From: Pseudomonas paeninsulae
GTDB lineage: Bacteria > Pseudomonadota > Gammaproteobacteria > Pseudomonadales > Pseudomonadaceae
Assembly (NCBI RefSeq): GCF_035621475.1
Contig: NZ_CP141799.1
Location: forward strand, 1 to 64,000
DNA: 64,000 nucleotides
Reading direction: 5' to 3'
The notes beneath the pieces were generated by a model. The model had not been told where the DNA came from and searched no databases. It saw only the letters and a program-made list of their open reading frames with translations. The position numbers and the translations under genes were made by a program. Below, piece by piece: positions 11,014 through 19,938 of this stretch; the first letter of the stretch is position 1, and the number at the start of each line of letters is the position of its first letter.

Positions 11014-12150
11014 ATGAATATTATTTTGTCCGGCGCGATTATCACGCTGTTGCTCATCACCCTGTTTGTCCTGATGCGCTGGGGTAATCAGCGCTGTCAT
11101 GGCTCTGAGCCTGTGGGGTTGTTGACCTTCATGGCCATCCTGTTTACCTCGGGCCTGGACATGGGCCTGATCATATTTCCGCTGACCGAGTTCCCGGTCT
11201 ACGCCAAGGATGCGGAATATCAATTCTCCAACCCATTGGCTGTTGAGTTTGGCTTCTGGGGCTTTCTGATTTGGGTGTTTTACTTCATCACCACCTTTTA
11301 CTTCTGTGTGATCGAGCCACGGGTGAAGTTCTTCGAACTGAAACCGGTGAAGATCATCAATAATTTGGTGATCATCTCGACCTGCGCCTTCACGGCTTAC
11401 CTGTTCCTGGTGAATATCGCCTGGTATGCACCGGAAGTTGGCGAAGCCTGGGGTTACCTAGTGGTCTTCCTGATTCTGTTGGCGGCGGTTTATTCGAGCA
11501 CCGACCTCAAGTACCTGAAGATCTTGAGCGTGGCCTCGACCTGGTTGTTCTTCGCCCTGATTGCCGGGATGTGGTGGCTGATGGATGCCGATGCAGGCTA
11601 TGTGGCCGAGGCGGCTTCGGCGATCGGCACCGGCTATTTCGCCGAGCTGCATGAATTTGTCCTGCCGCTGAGCGACTACCACGCCTTCTACCTGTTCTGG
11701 TGGTTTGCCTGGAGCGTGATGATTGGCCAGTTCGTGTCGCGCTTTGTCGGCGGCCTGAAGACCTATCAACTGCTGCTGGCACTGCTGATCATCCCGTCCA
11801 TTCCGTTGGCGATATGGTTTGCCGTGCTGTACTACTACTTCGCCAACGCCATTGAGATCACCCTGCTGTTGAAGCTGGCGATGGTCACGGTGGGGATTAT
11901 CTTCGTGATCAATTCGGTCGATTCGCTGGTGCGCTTGTACACCGACAATCTGGGGATCAAGGTCGAGAAACTGGGGCGGCCGAAGTTCATTTTGCTCAAC
12001 GTGAGTGTGCTAGCCGCCTTGGTCCTGCTGTTCAAATTCACCCCGTTCGAAATTCAGTCGGTAGGGCTGGTGGTTATTGCCCTGTATGCCGCGGCCATCG
12101 CGACCATCATGTGGCGGCATCGTCCGGCGTTGGCGTCGATCAATAGCTGA
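11014..12150 (+). CDS. Short BCCT-like membrane transporter
   Basis: Integral membrane protein of 378 residues with about 10 hydrophobic segments. FTSGLDMGLIIFPLTEFP near residue 45 resembles the Gly-rich GMGIGLMFWGVAEP motif of betaine/choline/carnitine transporters. HAFYLFWWFAWSVMIGQF near residue 225 resembles their signature tryptophan-rich segment. Typical BCCT carriers exceed 500 residues, so this is a divergent or compact member. The start at 11014 fits the first hydrophobic helix. A choline-type substrate is suggested by the family and by the choline-sulfate genes elsewhere in the window, but the two loci are 20 kb apart. Substrate unknown. Confidence 0.6.
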   Translation: MNIILSGAIITLLLITLFVLMRWGNQRCHGSEPVGLLTFMAILFTSGLDMGLIIFPLTEFPVYAKDAEYQFSNPLAVEFGFWGFLIWVFYFITTFYFCVIEPRVKFFELKPVKIINNLVIISTCAFTAYLFLVNIAWYAPEVGEAWGYLVVFLILLAAVYSSTDLKYLKILSVASTWLFFALIAGMWWLMDADAGYVAEAASAIGTGYFAELHEFVLPLSDYHAFYLFWWFAWSVMIGQFVSRFVGGLKTYQLLLALLIIPSIPLAIWFAVLYYYFANAIEITLLLKLAMVTVGIIFVINSVDSLVRLYTDNLGIKVEKLGRPKFILLNVSVLAALVLLFKFTPFEIQSVGLVVIALYAAAIATIMWRHRPALASINS

Positions 12151-12204
12151 AGAGTGGGCTGTTGGGGTATTAACAGAACGGTATATCGAGCTTCACTTCA
12201 GCCG

Positions 12205-12241
12205 AATAAAGCAGCCCTCGAGTACCTGGGGCTGTTTTATT
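12205..12241. terminator. Bidirectional intrinsic terminator
   Basis: CAGCCC (12212-12217) pairs with GGGCTG (12229-12234), flanked by AATAAAG and TTTTATT so that either strand ends in a T-rich tail. It closes the BCCT-like gene and faces the cdsA remnant. Confidence 0.8.
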
Positions 12242-12274
12242 CCTTGGGCTGTCCTGGCGGCCGACTCACCGACT

Positions 12275-12605
12275 CTAGGCCAGTGGCGGCATCCACCAGT
12301 AGCGTGCGAAGTGGAACAATATCGGGGCGGCGAAACACACCGAGTCCAGGCGGTCGAGCATGCCGCCATGGCCTTCGATCATATGGCTCCGATCCTTCAC
12401 CCCGCGATCACGTTTGATCGCCGACATCACCAGGCCACCGGCGAAACCGAGCAGGTTGACGGTCAGGGCCATCAGCGCCGCCTGCCAGAAGTTGAACGGG
12501 GTGATCCAGCCCAGCAGCGCGCCAACTACGCAAGCCAGGCTGACACCACCGGTAAAGCCTTCCACGGTCTTCGAGGGCGACAGGCGTGGGACGATATGTG
12601 TTTGC
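12275..12605 (-). pseudogene. 3' fragment of phosphatidate cytidylyltransferase
   Basis: Only the C-terminal part of a CdsA-type enzyme (CDP-diacylglycerol synthesis) remains. The frame RLSPSKTVEGF...GALLGWITPF...GLVMSAIKRDRGVKD contains the conserved KTVEG and the CdsA signature, ending at a normal stop at 12275. Upstream the frame breaks into unrelated sequence at about 12600, so the first two thirds are missing. A housekeeping cdsA must exist elsewhere. With the neighbouring remnant it marks an eroded phospholipid-biosynthesis operon. Confidence 0.85.
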
Positions 12606-12681
12606 CTAGCAGTTGCCGCACACGTATTGCAGCACGTCGTCTACTTCGCACATCGAGATGCCCCAACGTCGAGTGGGCAGA
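12606..12681 (-). other. Junction between two gene remnants
   Basis: A short frame MCEVDDVLQYVCGNC (12606-12653) ends in TAG between the two pseudogenes. I do not recognise it; it looks like the tail of a deleted gene from the same operon. Confidence 0.3.
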
Positions 12682-13063
12682 TCAGGCCGCTTCGGCCAGA
12701 CCTTGACGCACTCGGTGGTAGAGGGTGTCGAACAGTAGGGCGAACGGCAGATACAGGGCGCTGGCGGCGATCAGGTTGGAGAGTTCGTTGAGGTAGGCGA
12801 CGAGCTTCGACTGCTGGCCGAATTCACGGGCGAGTCATGCCGTCCAGGGCGTTGAGCGTCATGCGTAGCAGCATCCACAGCGGGATCAGGGCGAACAGCC
12901 AGGCGTGTTGATGGAAGGTCGGCAGAAGGCTGCCGAGCAGCAGCGCAATCATGGCCACTGTCAAAGTTACCTGATTGGCGCTCACGTTTCTGTCGTAGAG
13001 GTGCTTTACCCCAGGGCGCAGCAGGTTCTGGACGTGTGGTTTGAGTTGGTAAATGGAGCGCAA
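12682..13063 (-). pseudogene. Frameshifted CDP-alcohol phosphatidyltransferase remnant
   Basis: The first 77 residues (MRSIYQLKPHVQNLLRP ... LRMTLNALDGM) match the N-terminus of CDP-alcohol phosphatidyltransferases, including the start of the DGxxAR motif. An extra A near 12835 shifts the frame. Restoring it gives LAREFGQQSKLVAYLNELSN, completing the motif and continuing to SALYLPFALL. The frame then ends RQGLAEAA at 12682, far short of a full enzyme. So the gene is both frameshifted and truncated or joined to other DNA. Orientation matches the cdsA fragment downstream. Confidence 0.85.
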
Positions 13064-13320
13064 CGGCCTGAATTCCCTTCAGTGCACAGGAGGGCGAATA
13101 GCTTAGGCGCTTTGGGTGTCCGGTGACGGTGCGTAGTGCCGGATTAGCGCAACGGTTGAAAACTTATACCCAGCTGACGAGCTTTTCATACCTTGGATAA
13201 AAGTATTAATAATCAGCTAGTTATGCCGGATAAATGAAGCTATTCGATATTTTGTGCACAGCTTATCCACAATTTTAAAGAATGCGGCGGATTCTCAATG
13301 GTATTGAATCTGCTGGTTGG
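13064..13320. other. AT-rich spacer with a DnaA box
   Basis: No gene. It was probably the promoter region of the decayed phospholipid operon on the minus strand. The part from 13160 to 13290 is clearly AT-richer than the surroundings and contains a perfect DnaA box, TTATCCACA, at 13263-13271. Confidence 0.5.
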
Positions 13321-14094
13321 TTAGATGCTTTCGCGGGTGTCGCAAGCGGTACCTTCGGCGGCCAGGGCACCGATATCGCGCTGTGCCTGGCTGATCCAGG
13401 CGAAGGCGCGCTCGTTCAACGCGGCAATTGCCCGCGGGCCTGTGCCTTCGGCGTGCATGGCCGGGCCTATTACCACCTGAATGGTACCGGGGTTTTTGCC
13501 CCAGCCCTGCTTGGGCCAAAACTCGCCGGCGTTATGGGCGATGGGTAATACCGGCAGGTTGGCGTTGACCGCCAGGGAGGCGCCACCACGGGAGAATTTG
13601 CCGATCTGGCCGGTGGCAATCCGCGTGCCTTCCGGGAAGATCAGCACCCAGGCGCCCTGCTCCAGGCGCTCGTGGCCCTGTTTGGCCAGTTGCTTGAGGG
13701 CGGCTTTGGGATTGCTGCGGTCGATGGCGATGGGTTTGAGCATGGCCATGGCCCAGCCGAAGAACGGCACATAGAGCAACTCGCGCTTGATCACCTGGCT
13801 CAGGGGCTCGAACAGCGCCGAGAGGAAAAAGGTCTCCCAGGTGCTCTGGTGCTTGGCGAGGATTACGCAGGGCCGCTGCGGGATGTTCTCCAGGCCGGTG
13901 ACTTGGTAGCCAATACCCATCACCACCTTGGCCAGCCAGACGGCGCACCGGCACCAGGTCTGATTGACGAACCGGTAGCGCGCCCGAAACGGCAGGAAGG
14001 GCGCGACGAATACGCTGAGGATGCACCAGAAGCATGCGCTGGCAGACAGCAACAGGTAGAAAAGGAAGGTTCTGAGGGTCTGCAATATCGACAT
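13321..14094 (-). CDS. plsC: 1-acyl-sn-glycerol-3-phosphate acyltransferase
   Basis: Membrane acyltransferase converting lysophosphatidate to phosphatidate in phospholipid synthesis. The 257-residue protein has an N-terminal hydrophobic helix (residues 8-33), the catalytic HX4E motif KHQSTWE (H82, E87) and the substrate motif FPEGTR (153-158). The HX4E form replaces the commoner HX4D. It corresponds by position to PA0005 of P. aeruginosa. It follows gmhB by 26 bases on the same strand, so the two are probably co-transcribed. Confidence 0.93.
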   Translation of the reverse strand: MSILQTLRTFLFYLLLSASACFWCILSVFVAPFLPFRARYRFVNQTWCRCAVWLAKVVMGIGYQVTGLENIPQRPCVILAKHQSTWETFFLSALFEPLSQVIKRELLYVPFFGWAMAMLKPIAIDRSNPKAALKQLAKQGHERLEQGAWVLIFPEGTRIATGQIGKFSRGGASLAVNANLPVLPIAHNAGEFWPKQGWGKNPGTIQVVIGPAMHAEGTGPRAIAALNERAFAWISQAQRDIGALAAEGTACDTRESI

Positions 14095-14120
14095 GGGAGC
14101 GTTTACCGTCCTGCTTTCTT

Positions 14121-14651
14121 TCAGTGGATAAGTTGGCTGGCGACCGCCGCCAGATCATCAAATACCAGGGTTCCGGCAGGTAATGGCTGGGCCAGGGTCA
14201 GCAGGCCTTTACCGGTCTTGACCAATACCGGCTGACAATCGACGGCAAGCGCGGCTTTAAGGTCACCGCTGCTGTCGCCGACGAACCACACCCCGGCCAG
14301 GCTGACGCCGTAATGCGCGGCTATCTGCTGGAGCATACCGGGCTTTGGCTTGCGGCAGTCGCAGCCGTCATCGGGACCATGCGGGCAATGCACGATCAGT
14401 CCCAGCTCACCGCCCTGCTCGGCGACCAGTAGGCGCAAGTGCGCGTGCATCGCCTCGAGCGCGGTCTGGTCGTAATAGCCACGCGCCAGCCCGGACTGGT
14501 TGGTGGCAACCGTCACTGTCCAGCCGGCCTTGGACAAGCGAGCGATGGCGGCGACGGCTCCAGGCAGTGGAATCCACTCGTCGAGGTTTTTGATATAGGC
14601 GTCGGAGTCGTAATTGATCACGCCGTCACGGTCGAGAATCAGCAGTTTCAT
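14121..14651 (-). CDS. gmhB: D-glycero-D-manno-heptose-1,7-bisphosphate phosphatase
   Basis: HAD-family phosphatase removing the C7 phosphate in ADP-heptose synthesis for the lipopolysaccharide core. The catalytic DxD lies in LILDRDGVIN (D7, D9). A zinc-binding loop CPHGPDDGCDCRKPKPGM is typical of GmhB, and GVWFVGDSSGDLKAA carries the last HAD motif. The start at 14651 (MKLLILDRD) gives 176 residues, the family length; the longer upstream frame adds non-conserved residues. Confidence 0.94.
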   Translation of the reverse strand: MKLLILDRDGVINYDSDAYIKNLDEWIPLPGAVAAIARLSKAGWTVTVATNQSGLARGYYDQTALEAMHAHLRLLVAEQGGELGLIVHCPHGPDDGCDCRKPKPGMLQQIAAHYGVSLAGVWFVGDSSGDLKAALAVDCQPVLVKTGKGLLTLAQPLPAGTLVFDDLAAVASQLIH

Positions 14652-14760
14652 GGGGCGTCCGTAGCCGGGTTGCGGTGGTGGCCGCACCCCGGCGAAGGTG
14701 ATGATGGGTATCGCTATGCTCAACCTGCGCGGCCCGACCCATCCTACGATCAGGCAAGCG

Positions 14761-16815
14761 TCAGCTCAGCACCGAGATATCGGCCACGCCGAGGAACAGG
14801 CCGCGCAGCTTGGCCAGCAGGGCATAGCGGTTGGCCCGCACCGCCGGGTCTTCGGCGTTGACCAGCACCGACTCGAAGAAGGCGTCCACCGGCTCGCGCA
14901 GGCCAGCCAGTTGCGCCAGGGCGGCGCTGTACTGACGCGCCTCGGCCAGTGGCAGCACGGCTTGTTCTGCCTGCTGGATGGCGGCGTTGAGGGTGAACTC
15001 GCTCGGCGTATCGAAGTGGTGGGCCTGGATGCTCGCGGCGACCTGGCCCCCGGCCTTGCCCAGCAGATTCGACACGCGCTTGTTGGCGGCGGCCAGGGCG
15101 GCTGCTTCAGGCAGGGTGCGGAAGGCCTGCACGGCCTGCACGCGCTGGTCGAAGTCCAGCGGCGAGACCGGGTTGACCGCCCGCACGGCCTGATAGACGG
15201 CGACATCGACGCCTTCGTCTTCATAACGCGCGCGCAGGCGGTCGAAGATGAAGTCCAGCACCTGAGACGCCAGATCGCCGGCTTTGACCTTGCCCTCGAA
15301 CTGTTCGATGGCGAAGGCGATGGTGGCCGCCAGATCCAGATCCAGTTGTTTCTCGATCAGGATACGCAGCACGCCCAGGGCCGCTCGGCGTAGGGCATAG
15401 GGGTCCTTGCTACCGGTGGGCAGCATGCCGATGCCGAAGATGCCGACCAGGGTGTCGAGCTTGTCGGCCAGGGCCACCGCGGCGCCGGTCAGGGTGCTCG
15501 GTAATTCGGCGCCGGCACCGCGCGGCATGTATTGCTCGTTGAGCGCCAGGGCGACGTCTTCCGGCTCGCCGTCGTGCTTGGCGTAGTAATAGCCGGCGAT
15601 ACCCTGCATTTCCGGGAACTCGCCGACCATCTCGCTGGCCAGGTCGCACTTGCACAACAGGCCGGCGCGCGCGGCACGGCTGGTATCGCCGCCGACGCGC
15701 TGGGCGATGAAGCCGGCCAGGGCGGACACCCGCTTAGCCTTGTCATAGACCGAGCCAAGCTGGGCCTGGAACACCACGTTGGCCAGGCGCTGGTTGAGGG
15801 TCTCGAGCTTGTGCTTCTGGTCCTGCTTGAAGAAGAACTCGGCATCGGTCAGGCGTGGGCGCACCACCTTCTCGTTGCCGGAAATGATCTGCTGCGGATC
15901 CTTGCTTTCGATATTGGCCACGGTGATGAAGCGCGGCAGCAACTTGCCGTTGCCATCGAGCAGGCAGAAGTATTTCTGGTTGTCCTGCATGGTGATGATC
16001 AGCGCTTCCTGCGGCACCTCGAGGAAGCGCTCCTCGAAGGAGCAGACCAGCGGCACCGGCCATTCGACCAGGGCGCTGACTTCATCCAGCAGCGCGGGCG
16101 GCACTATCGCGGTGCCCTGCTGTTCACTAGCCAGTTGCTCGATGCGGGCGGCGATCTGCGCACGACGCTCGGCGAAATCGGCGATTACATAGGCGCTGCG
16201 CAGGTCCTCGGCGTAGTTGGCCGGCGCACTGATGCGCACTTCCTGATTGGCGTGGAAGCGGTGACCGCGCGAGACCCGACCGGAGGTCTGGGCGAGGATT
16301 TCGCAATCGATCACGTTGTCGCCGAACAACATCACCAGCCACTGGCTTGGACGGACGAATTCGGTTTTGCGTGCGCCCCAGCGCATGCGCTTGGGAATCG
16401 GCAGTTCGTTCAGCGAGGTTTCGACGATGCCCGGCAGCAGCCCGGCGGCAGCCTGGCCAGGGATGCGCTGGCTGAATCTCAGCTTCGGCCCGCTGCGGTC
16501 GATCTCGGCCAGGTCGACGCCACATTTCTTGGCGAAGCCCAGCGCCGCCTGAGTCGGTTTGCCCTCGGCGTCGAAGGCCGCTTGCAGGGGTGGCCCATCG
16601 AGGTTCTGGGTGCGATCGGCTTGTTGCGCTTCAAGCTGCTCGACCAGCACCGCGAGACGGCGCGGCGCGGCGTAGTAGCGCACCTTGCCATAGCTCAGTC
16701 CGGCGCTTTTCAGGCCTTTTTCGATACCGGCGAGGAAGGCTTGGCCCAAGGTGTTCAAGGATTTTGGCGGCAGCTCTTCGGTGCCCAGTTCTACCAGGAA
16801 ATCGTGCGCACTCAT
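14761..16815 (-). CDS. glyS: Glycyl-tRNA synthetase beta subunit
   Basis: Large subunit of the alpha2beta2 glycyl-tRNA synthetase, needed for tRNA recognition and charging. The 684-residue protein starts [20 protein letters not shown], the conserved beginning of GlyS. The HD-like and anticodon-binding regions follow, including [18 protein letters not shown] near residue 465. Its ATG overlaps the glyQ stop by 4 bases (ATGA), so the subunits are translationally coupled. Confidence 0.98.
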   Translation of the reverse strand: MSAHDFLVELGTEELPPKSLNTLGQAFLAGIEKGLKSAGLSYGKVRYYAAPRRLAVLVEQLEAQQADRTQNLDGPPLQAAFDAEGKPTQAALGFAKKCGVDLAEIDRSGPKLRFSQRIPGQAAAGLLPGIVETSLNELPIPKRMRWGARKTEFVRPSQWLVMLFGDNVIDCEILAQTSGRVSRGHRFHANQEVRISAPANYAEDLRSAYVIADFAERRAQIAARIEQLASEQQGTAIVPPALLDEVSALVEWPVPLVCSFEERFLEVPQEALIITMQDNQKYFCLLDGNGKLLPRFITVANIESKDPQQIISGNEKVVRPRLTDAEFFFKQDQKHKLETLNQRLANVVFQAQLGSVYDKAKRVSALAGFIAQRVGGDTSRAARAGLLCKCDLASEMVGEFPEMQGIAGYYYAKHDGEPEDVALALNEQYMPRGAGAELPSTLTGAAVALADKLDTLVGIFGIGMLPTGSKDPYALRRAALGVLRILIEKQLDLDLAATIAFAIEQFEGKVKAGDLASQVLDFIFDRLRARYEDEGVDVAVYQAVRAVNPVSPLDFDQRVQAVQAFRTLPEAAALAAANKRVSNLLGKAGGQVAASIQAHHFDTPSEFTLNAAIQQAEQAVLPLAEARQYSAALAQLAGLREPVDAFFESVLVNAEDPAVRANRYALLAKLRGLFLGVADISVLS

Positions 16816-17759
16816 TCTGCTGCCTCCAGCTTGGCTAAAACTTCATCACGCAGGTCGGGGGCGGCGAGCGGGAAGCCGAGTTTGCGTCGCGCTTGCAGGT
16901 AGCTCTGCGCCACGGCGCGAGCCAGGGCGCGTACGCGCAGGATGTATTGCTGGCGCGCGGTTACCGAAATAGCGCGGCGGGCTTCCAGCAGGTTGAAGGT
17001 GTGCGAGGCCTTGAGCACCATCTCGTAAGTCGGTAGCGGCAGTTCCAGCTCGATCAGGCGATTGGCTTCCGACTCATAGAAATCGAACAGCTCGAACAGC
17101 TTCTCGACGTTGGCGTGCTCGAAGTTGTAGGTCGACTGTTCCACCTCGTTCTGGTGGAACACATCGCCATAGGTGACCTTGCCGAACTTGCCGTCGGTCC
17201 ACACCAGGTCGTAGACCGAGTCGACGCCCTGAATGTACATGGCCAGGCGTTCCAGGCCGTAGGTGATCTCGCCGGTCACCGGGTAGCACTCGATGCCGCC
17301 GACTTGCTGGAAGTAGGTGAACTGGGTGACTTCCATGCCGTTCAGCCAGATTTCCCAGCCCAGACCCCAGGCGCCGAGGGTCGGCGATTCCCAGTTGTCC
17401 TCGACGAAGCGGACGTCGTGGACCAGCGGATCGATGCCGATGGCCTGCAGCGAGCCGAGGTACAACTCCTGGAAGTTTTCCGGGTTGGGTTTGAGCACCA
17501 CCTGGAACTGGTAGTAATGCTGCAGGCGGTTGGGGTTCTCGCCATAGCGGCCGTCAGTCGGACGTCGCGAGGGCTGCACGTAGGCGGCGTTCCAGGTCTC
17601 TGGGCCGATGGCACGCAGGAACGTGGCAGTGTGGAAGGTGCCGGCGCCCACTTCCATATCGTAAGGCTGCAACACCACACAACCTTGCTCGGCCCAGTAC
17701 TGCTGCAGGGTGAGGATCAAGTCTTGGAAGGTGCGCACGGCAGGCGTAGTCTGGCTCAC
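16812..17759 (-). CDS. glyQ: Glycyl-tRNA synthetase alpha subunit
   Basis: Catalytic small subunit of glycyl-tRNA synthetase. It shows [38 protein letters not shown] and [19 protein letters not shown], all hallmark GlyQ segments. A GTG start at 17759 ([11 protein letters not shown]) gives 315 residues, the usual length; the longer frame upstream lacks conservation. First gene of the glyQ-glyS unit, divergent from tag. Confidence 0.98.
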   Translation of the reverse strand: MSQTTPAVRTFQDLILTLQQYWAEQGCVVLQPYDMEVGAGTFHTATFLRAIGPETWNAAYVQPSRRPTDGRYGENPNRLQHYYQFQVVLKPNPENFQELYLGSLQAIGIDPLVHDVRFVEDNWESPTLGAWGLGWEIWLNGMEVTQFTYFQQVGGIECYPVTGEITYGLERLAMYIQGVDSVYDLVWTDGKFGKVTYGDVFHQNEVEQSTYNFEHANVEKLFELFDFYESEANRLIELELPLPTYEMVLKASHTFNLLEARRAISVTARQQYILRVRALARAVAQSYLQARRKLGFPLAAPDLRDEVLAKLEAAE

Positions 17760-17842
17760 GGAAAATTCACCTGTTGGGGCTGCGACAGAAAGGGCGGGAG
17801 TATACCCCAATCGACGCGGCCTCCACCGCCCTGGAAGGCCCT

Positions 17843-18397
17843 ATGCCGCGTTGCTTCTGGTGTACCGACGACCCGCTCTACCAGGCCTATCACGATCAGG
17901 AATGGGGCGTGCCGCAGCGCGATCCCCAAGCCCTGTTCGAGTTATTGCTGCTGGAGGGCTTTCAGGCCGGCTTGTCCTGGATAACCGTGCTGAAGAAGCG
18001 CGAACGCTACCGTGAGGTGCTGTTCGGCTTCGACGTGCAGCGTTTAGCCGCTATGAGCGATGAGTATCTGGAAAGCCTGATGCAAGACCCCGGCATCATT
18101 CGCAACCGCTTGAAACTCAAGGCCGCGCGGCAGAACGCCCAGGCCTGGCTGCGGCTGGAGGATCCGCTGGCGCTGCTCTGGTCGTTCGTCGGCGGTCAGC
18201 CGAAGCTCAATCACTTCAGCCAGCGCAGCCAGGTGCCGGCCATCACCGTGCAGGCCGAAGCCATGAGCAAGGCGTTGAAGAAGGCCGGCTTCACCTTCGT
18301 CGGCCCGACCATCTGCTACGCCTATATGCAGGCCACGGGGATGGTCATGGACCACACCACCGATTGTGACCGCTATGCCGCGCTGTGCCGTGCCTAG
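17843..18397 (+). CDS. tag: DNA-3-methyladenine glycosylase I
   Basis: Base-excision repair enzyme removing 3-methyladenine from alkylated DNA. The 184-residue protein begins MPRCFWCTDDPLYQAYHDQEWG, containing the zinc-binding Cys and His of the Tag family. LEGFQAGLSWITVLKKR supplies the helix-hairpin-helix region, and GFTFVGPTICYAYMQATG and DHTTDC the C-terminal zinc ligands. The ATG at 17843 is chosen because homology starts there. Divergent from glyQ, sharing a promoter region of about 80 bases. Confidence 0.95.
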   Translation: MPRCFWCTDDPLYQAYHDQEWGVPQRDPQALFELLLLEGFQAGLSWITVLKKRERYREVLFGFDVQRLAAMSDEYLESLMQDPGIIRNRLKLKAARQNAQAWLRLEDPLALLWSFVGGQPKLNHFSQRSQVPAITVQAEAMSKALKKAGFTFVGPTICYAYMQATGMVMDHTTDCDRYAALCRA

Positions 18398-18415
18398 CGG
18401 AGATGGTGTGATCCC

Positions 18416-18475
18416 GTAGGGCGGGTGCAACCCGCCTGGATCATCCGCGAGACTGGCGGGTTGCACCCGCCCTAC
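18416..18475. repeat. Large perfect inverted repeat (REP-like)
   Basis: Two perfectly complementary 21-bp arms (18416-18436 and 18455-18475, starting GTAGGGCGGGTGCAACCCGC) surround an 18-base loop, and each arm also folds on itself (GCGGGTGCAACCCGC). It looks like a paired REP element of the type scattered between Pseudomonas genes. It lies between tag and the acyltransferase gene and could act as a 3' stem for tag mRNA. Confidence 0.9.
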
Positions 18476-18559
18476 GTCCCAACCCAAACCACGCGGCACG
18501 CCCGCAACCGGCTCAGCCGGTTACAATGCCGGCTTTTACCCAACTGCCTGGAGTCATAC

Positions 18560-19447
18560 GTGGAAGCATTCAAAGGCCGCCTGGTGGTCGGCTTTCTCCG
18601 TCTGTTCGCCCTGCTGCCCTGGCGCGCCGTTCAGGCGGTGGGCAATGTCATTGGCTGGCTGATGTGGAAGCTGCCGAACAGCTCGCGCGAGGTGGTGCGG
18701 ATCAACCTGGCCAAGTGCTTCCCTGAGCTGGGCGAGGCCGAGCGTGAGCGCCTGGTCGGTCAGAGCCTCAAGGACATCGGCAAGACATTCACCGAAAGCG
18801 CCTGCGCCTGGATCTGGCCGGCACAGAAGTCCATCGGCCTGATCCGTGAGGTCGAGGGTCTGGAAGTCCTCGAGCAAGCCCTGGCCAGCGGCAAGGGCGT
18901 GGTCGGCATCACCAGTCACCTGGGCAACTGGGAAGTGCTCAATCACTTCTATTGTGACCAGTGCAAGCCGATCATCTTCTACCGGCCGCCCAAGCTCAAG
19001 GCGGTCGACGAGTTGCTGCGCAAGCAGCGGGTCCAACTGGGCAACCGGGTGGCCCCTTCGACCCGCGAAGGTATCCTCAGCGTCATCAAGGAAGTGCGCA
19101 AAGGCGGCGCCGTGGGCATTCCCGCCGACCCTGAGCCGAGTCTCTCCGCGGGCGTGTTCGTGCCCTTTCTGGCAACCCAGGCGCTGACCAGCAAGTTCGT
19201 GGCCGGCATGCTGGTCGGTGGCAAGGCCCGCGGTGTGTTCCTGCATGCCTTGCGCCTGGCCGATGGTTCCGGCTTCAAGGTGATCCTCGAGGCTGCGCCA
19301 GCGGAGATGTACAGCGAAGATGTGGAAGTCGCGGTGGCAGCCATGAGCGCGGTCATCGAGAAATACGTGCGGGCCTACCCGAGCCAGTACATGTGGAGCA
19401 TGAAACGCTTCAAGAAGCGCCCGCCAGGCGAGAAGAAGTGGTATTGA
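18560..19447 (+). CDS. Lipid A biosynthesis acyltransferase, HtrB/LpxL type
   Basis: Inner-membrane enzyme adding a secondary acyl chain to lipid A. The 295-residue protein has an N-terminal membrane helix (GFLRLFALLPWRAVQAVGNVIGWL), the catalytic HX4E-type motif in SHLGNWEVLNHF and the LpxL/HtrB segment GIPADPEPSLSAGVFVPF. The GTG at 18560 (MEAFKGRLVVGFLRLF) is preferred because homology to PA0011 begins there; the frame stays open upstream into the REP element. The position matches one of the two htrB paralogues of P. aeruginosa. Confidence 0.9.
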   Translation: MEAFKGRLVVGFLRLFALLPWRAVQAVGNVIGWLMWKLPNSSREVVRINLAKCFPELGEAERERLVGQSLKDIGKTFTESACAWIWPAQKSIGLIREVEGLEVLEQALASGKGVVGITSHLGNWEVLNHFYCDQCKPIIFYRPPKLKAVDELLRKQRVQLGNRVAPSTREGILSVIKEVRKGGAVGIPADPEPSLSAGVFVPFLATQALTSKFVAGMLVGGKARGVFLHALRLADGSGFKVILEAAPAEMYSEDVEVAVAAMSAVIEKYVRAYPSQYMWSMKRFKKRPPGEKKWY

Positions 19448-19546
19448 ACCGAGGCGCCCAATCGGCAGCTTTTCAGCATTAGCGCTCGGTTTTTCCAGGA
19501 TTTTGCGCTATTAATCGCACCTCACCTGCTTCGGACGGTCACCTCT

Positions 19547-19810
19547 ATGCCCAGTCAGCGCCAGCATCCACGTACCTCGATGAAGTGCCGGATCAAGATC
19601 TGCCACCCGAGTTTCGGTGAAGTGGTGGCGCAGACCCGCGACCTCTCCGATGGCGGCGTCTACGTCAAACACCCGGATCTGCTGGCCCTGCCCCAAGGCA
19701 CGATAGTCACGGGTCAGGTGCAGGATCTGCCGATCGAGGCGCCGGTGCTGCAGATGGAAGTGATGCGGATGGACGCCGAGGGTATCGGCCTGCGCTTCAT
19801 CGAGCGCTGA
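19547..19810 (+). CDS. PilZ-domain protein
   Basis: Small cytoplasmic protein of 87 residues consisting of a single PilZ domain, which typically binds cyclic di-GMP. The RxxxR-like motif is QRQHPR at residues 4-9 and the D/NxSxxG motif is DLSDGG near residue 32, so both nucleotide-binding elements are present. It corresponds to PA0012. It lies in a separate unit from the preceding acyltransferase. Confidence 0.92.
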   Translation: MPSQRQHPRTSMKCRIKICHPSFGEVVAQTRDLSDGGVYVKHPDLLALPQGTIVTGQVQDLPIEAPVLQMEVMRMDAEGIGLRFIER

Positions 19811-19895
19811 CCAGCCGTCCGCGGCGCACAATAAAACTTATCTCCGCGGTCAAGAAAACGCTAGAATGCCGCGCGGTGAATATTCATCCGCCGCC

Positions 19896-19933
19896 GCAAT
19901 GGGTTCCCTAACCCCATCTCATTGAAAAAGGAC
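19896..19933 (+). promoter_or_regulatory. preQ1-I-like riboswitch before yhhQ
   Basis: ATGGG (19899-19903), the loop TTCCCTAAC, and CCCAT (19913-19917) form the stem-loop. A short tail ending TTGAAAAAGGA follows, with its A-rich part overlapping the Shine-Dalgarno AAGGA (19928-19932). This layout closely matches the minimal preQ1-I aptamer, in which the A-rich tail forms a pseudoknot with the loop and hides the ribosome site. The downstream gene is a queuosine-precursor transporter, the classic target. Confidence 0.78.
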
Positions 19934-19938
19934 ATGTC

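Noticed and set aside
15532..16902. A long plus-strand frame opposite glyS
   Set aside because: glyS and glyQ overlap correctly on the minus strand with strong homology; the plus frame is their complement with no motif.
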